Assembly (NCBI GenBank): GCA_934462925.1
Contig: CAKSIT010000014.1
Span: 9,950-73,949, forward strand
Origin: an uncultured Oscillospiraceae bacterium
GTDB taxonomy: Bacteria > Bacillota > Clostridia > Oscillospirales > Ruminococcaceae
Reading direction: 5' to 3'
DNA length: 64,000 bases
Shown here: in pieces, positions 44,684 through 54,470 of the stretch
Layout of the letters: each line of letters opens with the position of its first letter
Position numbering within the stretch: position 1 is the stretch's first letter
Made by a program: the position numbers and the translations under genes
The notes under the pieces: generated by a model
What the model saw: only the letters and a program-made list of their open reading frames with translations
The model's database searches: none
What the model was told of the DNA's origin: nothing

Positions 44684-45598
44684 TTACTTTTCGGGGGACA
44701 TAAGGCGAACCATAACCGCCTTCTGCGCGTGGAGTCTGTTCTCAGCCTCGTCGAAAATCTCGACGGCGTGCTGCTCGAACACCTTTGCGGTGATTTCCTC
44801 CTCGCGGTGAGCGGGCAGGCAATGCAGCACGATAGCGTCGCTCTTTGCAGAAGCCATAACGGCGTCGTTTATCTGGTAGCTTGTGAATACCGCCTTGCGC
44901 TTTTCCGCTTCGCCCTCCTGTCCCATGGAAGCCCACACGTCGGTGTAAACCGCGTCAGCGTCAGCCGCCGCTTCAACAGGGTTCTGCACAATGCTGAACT
45001 TGCCGGGGTACTGCGCGGCAAAGTCAAGCACCTGCTTGTCGGGGTAGTAGCCCTCGGGGCAGGCAAGCGAAACGCTCATGCCGACTTTAAGCGCGCCTAC
45101 GGTGAGGGAGTTCGCCATGTTGTTGCCGTCGCCGATATAGCAGAACTTAAGCCCCTCGAGCTTGTTCTTGTACTCGCGAATGGTCTGCAGGTCTGCAAGC
45201 ACCTGGCAGGGGTGGCAGAAGTCCGTAAGGCCGTTGATTATCGGGATAGTGCCGTACTCGGCGAGGTTCTCGACTTCCTTCTGCTCAAAGGTACGTATCA
45301 TTATACCGTTGAGGTAGCGCGAGAGAACGCGCGCGGTGTCCTGCACAGGCTCGCCGCGGCCTATCTGCAGGTCGCGCGAGGAGAGGAACAGCGCCTGTCC
45401 GCCGAGCTGGTACATACCCGTTTCAAAGGAAACGCGCGTTCTTGTCGAGGACTTCTGGAATATCATGCCGAGGGTCATTCCGCGCAGAATATTGTGGGGA
45501 ATGCCGTGCTTCTGCTCGTATTTGAGCTGGTCGGCAAGGTTGAGAATGTCGATAATCTCCTCGGTGCTGAGGTCGAGAAGCTTAAGCAGATGTTTCAT
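44684..45598 (-). CDS. argF: Ornithine carbamoyltransferase
   Basis: A 304-residue enzyme that makes citrulline from ornithine and carbamoyl phosphate. Family blocks are SSTRTRVSFE (carbamoyl phosphate binding), HPCQVLADLQT, and the catalytic HCLPA near the C-terminus. Last gene of the leftward arginine cluster. Anabolic function is inferred from context, since no arcA/arcC are present. Confidence 0.96.
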   Translation of the reverse strand: MKHLLKLLDLSTEEIIDILNLADQLKYEQKHGIPHNILRGMTLGMIFQKSSTRTRVSFETGMYQLGGQALFLSSRDLQIGRGEPVQDTARVLSRYLNGIMIRTFEQKEVENLAEYGTIPIINGLTDFCHPCQVLADLQTIREYKNKLEGLKFCYIGDGNNMANSLTVGALKVGMSVSLACPEGYYPDKQVLDFAAQYPGKFSIVQNPVEAAADADAVYTDVWASMGQEGEAEKRKAVFTSYQINDAVMASAKSDAIVLHCLPAHREEEITAKVFEQHAVEIFDEAENRLHAQKAVMVRLMSPEK

Positions 45599-45631
45599 AG
45601 CTATTGATTCCTTTCGTTACGTAATTATTCC

Positions 45632-46033
45632 TTAAACCTTTGTGGACTGAACAACAAAGTAAGTATACACAGCGGGAAAGAGGATAATGAGAATATCGCC
45701 GATGTTGAAGTTATGCTTAAAGCTGAAAAAGAGCGATATTACAGCGAGCAGGGTAACGCATATGCCCGAAATGAACGCGGGCTTGCGCGCGCTTTCCTTG
45801 TTCATGACGGTAAGCTGGATACCGAACCACCCCATTGCCGCGAACGCGAGCGCCGTGACAATAAGCGCGAGAATGTTGCCGATAAAGCCCATAAAGCTGC
45901 CGCTTGTGATTGTTGAAAATATAGCGAAGCCTATGAAATAGCCGCGTCCGAAAAGCACCCTGAAATTAAGTATTACCATTATTGCCGCAATAAGCAGGCT
46001 GATAACGGAGATTATCTGCGTGATTTTCTTCAT
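45632..46033 (-). CDS. Four-helix membrane protein within the arginine cluster
   Basis: A 133-residue hydrophobic protein with about four membrane helices (near residues 7-24, 34-52, 57-74 and 90-127) and no recognised family motif. It sits between argD (13 bp away) and argF in the same direction, so it is co-transcribed with arginine synthesis genes. It could be a transporter-like accessory or an unrelated passenger; there is no evidence for either. Start ATG 46033 follows AAAGG. Confidence 0.7.
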   Translation of the reverse strand: MKKITQIISVISLLIAAIMVILNFRVLFGRGYFIGFAIFSTITSGSFMGFIGNILALIVTALAFAAMGWFGIQLTVMNKESARKPAFISGICVTLLAVISLFFSFKHNFNIGDILIILFPAVYTYFVVQSTKV

Positions 46034-46046
46034 GATACCGCCTTTC

Positions 46047-47216
46047 TCAGCCGTTGAGCAGGTCAAGCAATATTGCAAGTCCCTTGTCAATTTCCTCGTA
46101 GGTTATGGTAAGCGGCGGCAGAAGCCTTACGCGCGTTTTGGCTGTAAGCAGCAGCAGCCCCTTGTCGAGAGCCGCCTTTACAATATCGCCCGCTTTTTTC
46201 GTCTTAAGCTCAATGCCTATCATAAGCCCAAGACCGCTTACTTCCGATACCTCGGGGCTTGTAAGCAGCTTTTCGCGGATATAAGCGCCCTTTTTCGCAG
46301 CCTCGTCAAGGAAGCCCTCTGCAAGCACCGTGTCAAGCACAGCAAGTCCGCCCGCGCAGGAAATAGGGTTGCCGCCGAACGTAGAGCCGTGCGTTCCCGC
46401 GGTGAGAACGCGTGCGCATTTCTCGCCCGAAAGGCACACGCCAATAGGCACGCCGCCCGCCAGTCCCTTTGCAAGGGTGGTGAGGTCCGCCTTTTTTCCG
46501 TAGTGGTCGCCCGCAAGCAGCCTGCCCGTCCTGCCGACGCCCGTCTGTACCTCGTCGGCAATGGTAAGCACGTCCTTTTCAGCGCACAGGCGGAATATCT
46601 CGTCAACAAACGCGGGGTCGAGCGCCATTACGCCGCCCTCGCCCTGCACGTACTCAAACATTACCGCGCAGACCGTGTCGTCGAGCTTTGCGCGCAGGTC
46701 GTCGATGTTGTTGGCTTCAACGTTGATAAAGCCCTCTACGAACGGGAAGAAGTAGTTGTGGAAAACGTCCTGACCCGTTGCGGAAAGCGTGCAGAGCGTT
46801 CTGCCGTGGAATGAGTTTACAAGGGTAATTATGTTGTGCCTGCCCTTGCCGTATTTGTCAAAGCTGTACTTGCGCGCTATCTTTATCGCGCACTCGTTGG
46901 CTTCCGCGCCGCTGTTGCCAAAGAACATATCGGTGTAGCCCGCAGCCTCGCAAAGGCGCTTTGCAAAGTCTGCCTGTACCTTTGTGTAGTAGTAGTTTGA
47001 GGTGTGCTGGATTTTGTGCGCCTGCTCGCATACGGCGTTCACCCACGCTTCGTTGCAGTAGCCAAGCGAGTTTGTGCCGATGCCCGAGCCGAAGTCGATG
47101 TACTCCCTGCCGTCCTCGTCGTGCGCGGTGCGGCCGCTGCCGCTTTCAAGCACAAGGTCGTACCTGCCGTAGGACGGCATAACGTATTCGTTGAACTGTT
47201 CTATAGTCTTGCTCAT
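46047..47216 (-). CDS. argD: Acetylornithine aminotransferase
   Basis: A 389-residue class III PLP aminotransferase, fourth step of ornithine synthesis. FGNSGAEANE and NSFHGRTLCTLSATGQ are typical; the PLP-binding DEVQTGVGRTG and the Schiff-base Lys in TLAKGLAGGVPIG are present. argB starts upstream by 12 bp, so the genes are in one operon. Confidence 0.95.
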   Translation of the reverse strand: MSKTIEQFNEYVMPSYGRYDLVLESGSGRTAHDEDGREYIDFGSGIGTNSLGYCNEAWVNAVCEQAHKIQHTSNYYYTKVQADFAKRLCEAAGYTDMFFGNSGAEANECAIKIARKYSFDKYGKGRHNIITLVNSFHGRTLCTLSATGQDVFHNYFFPFVEGFINVEANNIDDLRAKLDDTVCAVMFEYVQGEGGVMALDPAFVDEIFRLCAEKDVLTIADEVQTGVGRTGRLLAGDHYGKKADLTTLAKGLAGGVPIGVCLSGEKCARVLTAGTHGSTFGGNPISCAGGLAVLDTVLAEGFLDEAAKKGAYIREKLLTSPEVSEVSGLGLMIGIELKTKKAGDIVKAALDKGLLLLTAKTRVRLLPPLTITYEEIDKGLAILLDLLNG

Positions 47217-47228
47217 GCCGCGCCTCCT

Positions 47229-48083
47229 TTACGGTACTATCATCGTGCCTGCGCCGACGTTCGTCAGCAGCTCTATAAGTATTGAATGCGGTATCCTGCC
47301 GTCTATTATGCTTGTATGCGGAACGCCGCGCCTTACCGCTTCAACGCAGCACTCAATCTTCGGAATCATGCCGCCCGAGATTATGCCTTGTTTTTTGAGG
47401 TAGGGAACATAGCTTACGCCCACCTCGCGGATAAGCGTGGAATCGTCGTCCTTGTTTTCAAGCAGGCCGCGTATGTCGGTAAGCAGAATGAGGTTCGCGG
47501 CTTTCATCTCCGCTGCGATACGCGCCGCTGCGGTGTCGGCGTTAATGTTGAACACTGTGCCGTCCTTTCCGCGCGCCACTGTTGAGATAACAGGAATATA
47601 GCCGTTGCTGAGCGAATCGAAGATGATTTTGGGGTTCACCTGCGTTATGTCGCCCACAAAGCCAAGGTCGGGGTTGAGCATCTGCGCCTCGATAAGATTG
47701 CCGTCAAGTCCGCATAAGCCCACGGCCTTGCCGCCGCGGCTTTCCAACAGGGAAACAAGGTCCTTGTTGACCTTACCCGCAAGCACCATCTGCACAATGT
47801 CGATAGTTTCCTCGTCGGTATAGCGCAGGCCGTTCACAAACTTGCTTTCCTTGCCCGTTTTCTTAAGCATGGCGTTTATCTCAGGGCCGCCGCCGTGAAC
47901 CAGTACCACCTTGATACCGACAAGCGACAAAAGCACTATGTCCTCCATGACGGCCTGCTTTAGTTCCTCGTTCGTCATGGCGTTGCCGCCGTATTTCACG
48001 ACCACTACCTTGCCGTTGTATTCCTGCAGGTAGGGCAGAGCCTCTATCATAACGTGGGCTCTTACATCGTAATCTATATTCAT
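47229..48083 (-). CDS. argB: Acetylglutamate kinase
   Basis: A 284-residue amino acid kinase that phosphorylates N-acetylglutamate, the committed step of arginine synthesis. VVKYGGNAM (phosphate loop), VLVHGGGPEIN, and NINADTAAARIA are diagnostic. The N-terminal extension (MNIDYDVRAHVMIEALPYL) is the kind found in arginine-feedback-inhibited hexameric NAGK, so allosteric inhibition by arginine is plausible. Confidence 0.96.
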   Translation of the reverse strand: MNIDYDVRAHVMIEALPYLQEYNGKVVVVKYGGNAMTNEELKQAVMEDIVLLSLVGIKVVLVHGGGPEINAMLKKTGKESKFVNGLRYTDEETIDIVQMVLAGKVNKDLVSLLESRGGKAVGLCGLDGNLIEAQMLNPDLGFVGDITQVNPKIIFDSLSNGYIPVISTVARGKDGTVFNINADTAAARIAAEMKAANLILLTDIRGLLENKDDDSTLIREVGVSYVPYLKKQGIISGGMIPKIECCVEAVRRGVPHTSIIDGRIPHSILIELLTNVGAGTMIVP

Positions 48084-48108
48084 CTGCTTCCTCTTTCCTT
48101 TTTGCCCC

Positions 48109-49344
48109 TTAGGTGCGGTACTCCGCGTTTATCTTTACATACTCGAACGTAAGGTCGCAGCCCCATGCGATAGCGCCGCCCTCGCCGTCGTGCAGGTCTA
48201 TAAGTATCTTTATCTCGTCCTCGGAGAGTATCTCCTTTGCGGCGTCCTCGGAGAACTTTATTCCCGCGCCGTCGGTGCATACCGTAAGCTTGCCCTTAAC
48301 GCTTGCAAGCTCTACGGAAACCTTGTTGATGTCGAAATCCGCCTTCGCATAGCCGATAGCGCAGAGAATGCGTCCCCAGTTTGCGTCTGCGGCGAACATT
48401 GCCGCCTTAAGCAGGCTGGACGAAATAACGCTCTTTGCAACGATTTTTGCGGTTTCCTCGGTGGGCGCGCCCTTTACAATGCACTCGAGGAGCTTTGTCG
48501 CACCCTCGCCGTCGCGCGCAGTTTCGCGCGCAAGGTTCATCATAACCGCGTAAAGCGCGTTCTCAAATATCTCGTAGTTCTTGTCCTCGCAGGTTATCTC
48601 GGGGTTCTTTGCAAGACCCGACGACATAAGCACCAGCGTGTCGTTGGTGGAGGTGTCGCCGTCCACACTTACCATGTTATAGGTAACGTCGTTTACTTTC
48701 CTTAGCGCCTTTTCGAGCATAACGCCGCTAATTGCGGTATCGGTGGTGATGAACGCGAGCATTGTCGCCATGTTCGGGTTAATCATGCCGCTGCCCTTGG
48801 AAATGCCGCCGATGTGGCACTTCCTGCCGTCTATCTCGAACTCCACGGCAATTTCCTTTTTGCGCGTGTCGGTCGTCATTATCGCCTCGCACGCCTCAGA
48901 GCTTTTCTTGGGCGACAGCGACTGCACAAGCGTAGGAATGCGCTGCTTGATGGGTTTTATGCTGAGCTTCTGCCCGATAACGCCCGTTGAACCCACGATT
49001 ACGTCCTCGGGGTCGATGTCGAGCGCCTGCGCGGTAAGCTCGCACATTTCCTCGGCTATTTCAATGCCGTTGTCGTTGCAGGTGTTGGCGTTTCCGCTGT
49101 TTACGATAATCGCCTGCGCGTAGCCGTCGGCAAGGTGTTTTTTCGTTACGATAATGGGCGCGCCCTTTACCTTGTTGGTGGTGTAAAGAGCCGCCGCGCG
49201 GCAGCGCTCCGCACAATAAATGAGCGCAAGGTCGCGCTTGGTGGTGTTGCCCGCCTTAATTCCGGCGATAACGCCCGCCGCGGCAAATCCCGCCGCAGCG
49301 CATACGCCGCCCTCTACAAAATCAAATCCTTCAAACTTAACCAT
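48109..49344 (-). CDS. argJ: Bifunctional glutamate N-acetyltransferase/amino-acid acetyltransferase
   Basis: A 411-residue ArgJ, which recycles the acetyl group from acetylornithine to glutamate. It is a self-cleaving enzyme: the cleavage site motif NPNMATMLAFITTD with its nucleophilic Thr is at about residues 190-205. AAAGGAG precedes the ATG. The presence of ArgJ explains the lack of argA and argE. Confidence 0.96.
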   Translation of the reverse strand: MVKFEGFDFVEGGVCAAAGFAAAGVIAGIKAGNTTKRDLALIYCAERCRAAALYTTNKVKGAPIIVTKKHLADGYAQAIIVNSGNANTCNDNGIEIAEEMCELTAQALDIDPEDVIVGSTGVIGQKLSIKPIKQRIPTLVQSLSPKKSSEACEAIMTTDTRKKEIAVEFEIDGRKCHIGGISKGSGMINPNMATMLAFITTDTAISGVMLEKALRKVNDVTYNMVSVDGDTSTNDTLVLMSSGLAKNPEITCEDKNYEIFENALYAVMMNLARETARDGEGATKLLECIVKGAPTEETAKIVAKSVISSSLLKAAMFAADANWGRILCAIGYAKADFDINKVSVELASVKGKLTVCTDGAGIKFSEDAAKEILSEDEIKILIDLHDGEGGAIAWGCDLTFEYVKINAEYRT

Positions 49345-49355
49345 TGCCGACTCCT

Positions 49356-50297
49356 TTATATAAGACCTGTTTTTTCATCAATGCCCATCATAATGTTCAG
49401 GCATTGTACTGCCGCGCCGCTTGCGCCCTTGCCAAGGTTGTCAAGGCGCGAGCAGATAACCATGCGCTCGTCGTTGCCGTTTACAAACAGCTCCATGCGG
49501 TTAGTGCCGCTAAGGTCGTTTGCGCCTATAAAGCCGTCGAGCGGCTCGCCCTCGGGCATTACCGTTACAAAATACGAGTTGTTCGCGGCGTAATACTCCG
49601 CAAGCGCCTTTCTCACGTCGGCGGGGGAGTACTTCTTTGCAAGCAGGCGGGTGTGTATCGGAAGGGTAACCACCATTCCGCTGAAATAGTCGCACACCTG
49701 CGGGTTGAACGCGGGCGCGTAGTCAAGCCCGCATATCTTCTGCATTTCTGGCAGGTGCTTGTGCTGCTGCGAAAGCGCGTACTGGCGGGGGCTGTCGAAC
49801 GACGCGGGTCTGTCCGTGCCCTCGTACACGGCGATAGCCTTTTTGCCCGCGCCGCTGTAGCCCGACACCGCGTGAACGCTCACGGGGTAATCCGCAGGCA
49901 TAATGCCAAGCTTTACAAGCGGGTACACCATAGAGCAAAAGCCGCTCGCATAGCACCCGGGGACTGCAACGCGGTCGCCCGAAGCTATTTTTTCGCGGAA
50001 CTGCGCGCCAAGCTCGGGGAAGCCGTAAGCCCACGCGGGGTTTGTGCGGTGCGCGGTGGAAGCGTCGATAATGCGCGCGCTGCCGCCCTCTGCAAGCGCT
50101 ACCGCTTCGATAGCGGCGGCGTCGGGCAGGCACAGAAACGTGAAGTCTGAGGCGTGGATAAGGCGTCTGCGCTCGTCCGCGTCCTTGCGCTTTTCCTCGG
50201 CAATGCGAAGCAGCTCAATATCGGTGCGGTTTTTGAAGCGCTCGAGTATCTTAAGACCTGTTGTGCCTTCCTGACCGTCGATATATACCTTAACCAT
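49356..50297 (-). CDS. argC: N-acetyl-gamma-glutamyl-phosphate reductase, short (type 2) form
   Basis: A 313-residue reductase with the NADP loop VYIDGQEGTTGLKI, the active-site VPGCYASG (catalytic Cys), and HAVSGYSGAGKKA. It fits the shorter AGPR type 2 family rather than the common ~345-residue type. ATG 50297 is preceded by AGGAG within argH, and argH overlaps by 8 bp, so the genes are coupled. Confidence 0.93.
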   Translation of the reverse strand: MVKVYIDGQEGTTGLKILERFKNRTDIELLRIAEEKRKDADERRRLIHASDFTFLCLPDAAAIEAVALAEGGSARIIDASTAHRTNPAWAYGFPELGAQFREKIASGDRVAVPGCYASGFCSMVYPLVKLGIMPADYPVSVHAVSGYSGAGKKAIAVYEGTDRPASFDSPRQYALSQQHKHLPEMQKICGLDYAPAFNPQVCDYFSGMVVTLPIHTRLLAKKYSPADVRKALAEYYAANNSYFVTVMPEGEPLDGFIGANDLSGTNRMELFVNGNDERMVICSRLDNLGKGASGAAVQCLNIMMGIDEKTGLI

Positions 50298-51681
50298 TGC
50301 AAAGCTCCTCCAGACGTTTTTTAGTGAGCGCCACCTGCTCCTTAACGCACTCGGGCGCAGGTCCGCCAAACGACTTTCTCTCGCGCACGCAGGTGTCAAG
50401 GCTTATTGCCTCGTACACGTCCTCGCCGAAAAGCTCGCTCTGCGCGCGGTAGTCGGCAAGGGGCAGCTCCTCGAGCGTTGTGCCGAGGTCTATGCAGTGC
50501 GCGACAAGTCCGCCCGTAATTTTGTACGCGGTGCGGAACGGCATACCCTTTTTTACAAGGTAGTCCGCGCAGTCCGTAGCGTTTATGAAGCCCTTTGCAG
50601 CCGCGCGGCGCATATTGTCCTTGTAGAGCGTCATTGTTTCAAGCATGGGAATGAACGTTGTAAGGCAAAGCTTCAGGTTGTCCACTGCGTCGAATATCGC
50701 TTCCTTGTCCTCCTGCATATCCTTGTTGTACGCAAGGGGAAGCCCCTTCATCATTGCAAGAAGCGTTACGTTGTCGCCGATAACGCGCGCGGTCTTTCCG
50801 CGGATAAGCTCGGTAACGTCGGGGTTCTTCTTCTGCGGCATAATGCTGGAGCCTGTGGAGAAGCGGTCGGAAAGCTCGATAAACTTGAACTCCCAGCTGC
50901 ACCACATGATTATTTCCTCGGAGAAGCGCGACAGGTGCATCATACAGATAGAAACAGCGCTTGCAAGCTCAATGCAGAAATCGCGGTCGGAAACGCCGTC
51001 GAGCGAGTTTACCATAGGCGCGCTCATGCCGAGAAGCGAAGCGGTGCGCGCGCGGTCTATGTGATATGTAGTGCCTGCGAGCGCGCAGCTGCCGAGCGGG
51101 GACGCGTTCATTCTGCGAAGCGTATCGTCAAAGCGCTCTATATCGCGCAGAAGCATCTGCGCATACGCCATCATGTGGTGACCGAACGTTATCGGCTGGG
51201 CGCGCTGGAGATGTGTGTAGCCCGGCATGATAGTATCCGCGTTCTCGTCTGCGATGCCGCAAAGCACCTTGACAAGAGATACCACAAGCTCGCGCAGTCC
51301 CTTGATTTCGTCGCGCAGGTAGAGCCTTATGTCAAGCGCCACCTGGTCGTTTCTCGAGCGGGAGGTGTGCAGGCGCTTACCCACATCTCCAAGGCGGTTT
51401 GTAAGCTCCGCCTCGATAAACATATGGATATCCTCAGCGGTCATGTCGAACTGCAGCTTGCCGCTTTCTATGTCGGCGAGTATTTCTTTCAGCCCGCCGA
51501 TAAGCTCCAAGCTGTCGCTCATGCTTATTATGCCCTGTTCTCCGAGCATGGTCGCGTGAGCAATGCTGCCCTCGATGTCCTGCCTGTACATTCTTCCGTC
51601 AAACGCTATCGAAGAATTGAACGCGTTCACCCTGCTGTCAACGCCCTGCGAGGAACGTCCAGCCCACATCATCTGTGCCAT
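50290..51681 (-). CDS. argH: Argininosuccinate lyase
   Basis: A 463-residue fumarase/aspartase-superfamily enzyme releasing arginine and fumarate. TSRSRNDQVALD, PGYTHLQRAQP and the signature loop GSSIMPQKKNPD are present. The start is ATG 51681 (AGAGG upstream). A 289-bp gap with a hairpin repeat separates it from argG. Confidence 0.96.
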   Translation of the reverse strand: MAQMMWAGRSSQGVDSRVNAFNSSIAFDGRMYRQDIEGSIAHATMLGEQGIISMSDSLELIGGLKEILADIESGKLQFDMTAEDIHMFIEAELTNRLGDVGKRLHTSRSRNDQVALDIRLYLRDEIKGLRELVVSLVKVLCGIADENADTIMPGYTHLQRAQPITFGHHMMAYAQMLLRDIERFDDTLRRMNASPLGSCALAGTTYHIDRARTASLLGMSAPMVNSLDGVSDRDFCIELASAVSICMMHLSRFSEEIIMWCSWEFKFIELSDRFSTGSSIMPQKKNPDVTELIRGKTARVIGDNVTLLAMMKGLPLAYNKDMQEDKEAIFDAVDNLKLCLTTFIPMLETMTLYKDNMRRAAAKGFINATDCADYLVKKGMPFRTAYKITGGLVAHCIDLGTTLEELPLADYRAQSELFGEDVYEAISLDTCVRERKSFGGPAPECVKEQVALTKKRLEELCNG

Positions 51682-51732
51682 ATCTAACCTCTTTATTACT
51701 GCTTTATTCTGCCAAAACGGCAGTAAAACCAA

Positions 51733-51917
51733 TTTTGCCCGCATACGCGGGCTTTGAAATTACTTTTTTGCCTCGGGCTAAAGGCGACTGCGTCGGCCTG
51801 GCTGAGGCAAAAAACACTTCTATCCGCACAAGTGTGTACGCGACGCTGCGCTTACGCAACCGTGCGCGCAGGGCGGATGTTTCGTCGGAAAACCCCCGTC
51901 TGGGGGTTTTCCGACGG
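51733..51917 (+). repeat. Dispersed hairpin-mosaic repeat, copy A
   Basis: Within the argG-argH gap. In order: GCCCGC/GCGGGC palindrome, GCCTCGGGC...GGCTGAGGC stem, a conserved block containing GTGTGTACGCGACGCTGCGC and TTACGCAACCGTGCGCGCAG, and a GTCGGAAAACCCCC/GGGGGTTTTCCGAC hairpin. The same blocks in the same order occur reversed at 63679-63904. No protein frame is conserved beyond that expected from the DNA similarity. Confidence 0.9.
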
Positions 51918-51970
51918 TTTAAGAGCGGGAAACGCTGCGAGCTTTTCCCGCTCTGAAAAAATCTACCCGA

Positions 51971-53197
<1,227 letters not shown>

Positions 53198-53239
53198 GAT
53201 AGTTCTCCTTTCCTTTATGGAAAAAATATTTACATTCAT

Positions 53240-53267
53240 ATTATACACCCTTTTTCGCAAATGTCAA
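53240..53267 (-). promoter_or_regulatory. Promoter of argG, with nearby ARG-box-like sequence
   Basis: Minus strand TTGACA (53262-53267), 16 bp, TATAAT (53240-53245). ATGAATGTAAATATT overlapping the -10 and an 11-bp palindrome GAATAATATTC at 53402-53412 resemble half or full ArgR operators, but neither is a full consensus match. The rest of 53268-53466 is AT-rich and gene-free. Confidence 0.6.
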
Positions 53268-53466
53268 GCGCTTATATGCGTAAAAACGAATAATATGCAG
53301 ATTTTATTAAATTTTTTTATGATTTTTGTTATTCGCACGGAAAACCTAAATATACAGCTGTCTAAGCTGCAGCGCCGTTTTCTTTCGTAAAGCGAATATT
53401 TTGAATAATATTCTGTGAATTGAATAAATATTTTTATCAAAAATGAAAAATGTCCGCAAAATCCCC

Positions 53467-53533
53467 TTGACAGAATCCGCGTTCACGGGTATAATTTACT
53501 TATGAACGTTCATTGACGAATAAGCCGTGAACG
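53467..53533 (+). promoter_or_regulatory. Promoter and operator of the XRE/ImmA pair
   Basis: TTGACA (53467-53472), 17 bp, TATAAT (53490-53495). A perfect palindrome ATGAACGTTCAT (53502-53513) is flanked by a 9-bp inverted pair CGTTCACGG (53480-53488) and CCGTGAACG (53525-53533), giving four GAAC/GTTC half-sites that cover the core promoter. This is the layout of an autorepressor operator. Confidence 0.8.
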
Positions 53534-53549
53534 AATGGAGGACAATATT

Positions 53550-53957
53550 ATGAAGATGAACGAAAAGCTCGAGATAATGCTCAACCGCAGGCGCATAAAG
53601 AAAACGGACTTTGCGGATTCCGTGGGGATAACCTACCGCGCGTTTGCAAACTATATGAACGGCAGCAGACGTCCGCGCAAGGAGATACTCGCGCGAATGG
53701 CGAACAAGCTTGAAGTACCCGTGGAGTTTCTTGCCAACGACGAAAAGGAGCTTGAGCTTACCATAGAGGAGCGCTTTATCAAAAGAATGTGGGCTGCGGG
53801 CAGGGACGGCACGGACGCTGCAAAGTTCCTTGCGCAGAGCAGGGGGCTTTTCGCGGGCAACAGCCTGTCCGACGAGGACAAGTCCTGCCTTATGGAGTGC
53901 CTGACTGAAATATACATGGATTCTCTTTCCGAAAGCGAACAGACGGTGAAGAAATAA
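53550..53957 (+). CDS. XRE-family helix-turn-helix repressor
   Basis: A 135-residue DNA-binding protein. The HTH (about residues 12-62) contains KTDFADSVGITYRAFANYMNG and a PRKEILARMANKLEVPVEFL tail. It forms a two-gene unit with the ImmA-like peptidase (TAATG junction). By analogy with ImmR/ImmA it should repress from the GAAC/GTTC operator and be cleaved by the peptidase. Start ATG 53550 follows GGAGG. Confidence 0.88.
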   Translation: MKMNEKLEIMLNRRRIKKTDFADSVGITYRAFANYMNGSRRPRKEILARMANKLEVPVEFLANDEKELELTIEERFIKRMWAAGRDGTDAAKFLAQSRGLFAGNSLSDEDKSCLMECLTEIYMDSLSESEQTVKK

Positions 53958-54451
53958 TGCGCAGAATCATCGAAGCCGCCGCGCGGACCGAAAAGCTCTA
54001 CGGCGGCAGGGATATTTTTGAAACCTCCGAAAACAGCGGCGCTAAGGTGTGGTTCAGGCGGCTTGGCGGGCTTAAGGGTTTTTACATCTGCGAGCATGGC
54101 GTGCGCTATATCGTGATAAACGAGGATTTAGACCCCATGATGAAGCGCGTGGTATGCGCGCACGAGCTGGGACACGATATGCTGCACAGGGAGCTTTCCG
54201 CGGGCGGTATACGCGAGAACACGATGTTCCTTGACGGCAACAGGACCGAGCGCGAGGCGAACCTTTTCGCCGCGCAGATGCTTGTTTCCGACAGGGCGGT
54301 GCTTGACGAGGCGGAATACTGCCGCTCGCTTGAAATGCTCGCGTTCGAGCTTGGCGTTCCGCCCGAAATAGCGGAATACAAGCTTGAGGTGATGAACTAC
54401 CTTGGACACAGCTTCCGCCTGAACGAGGTGCGGAGCGATTTTCTGAAATAA
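53957..54451 (+). CDS. ImmA/IrrE-family metallopeptidase
   Basis: A 164-residue zinc peptidase: VVCAHELGHDMLH holds the HExxH site and the downstream EREANLFAAQML supplies the third ligand Glu. Members cleave partner XRE repressors to induce mobile elements or stress genes. Here no element follows; two M42 peptidase genes do. The pair may be a stand-alone stress switch or a toxin-antitoxin-like module. Confidence 0.88.
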   Translation: MRRIIEAAARTEKLYGGRDIFETSENSGAKVWFRRLGGLKGFYICEHGVRYIVINEDLDPMMKRVVCAHELGHDMLHRELSAGGIRENTMFLDGNRTEREANLFAAQMLVSDRAVLDEAEYCRSLEMLAFELGVPPEIAEYKLEVMNYLGHSFRLNEVRSDFLK

Positions 54452-54470
54452 CAACGAAAAGAGGACAGCT

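Noticed and set aside
53467..54451. XRE/ImmA considered as the end of a prophage or ICE
   Set aside because: The flanking genes are argG and M42 peptidases; no integrase, att repeat, relaxase or structural gene is present.
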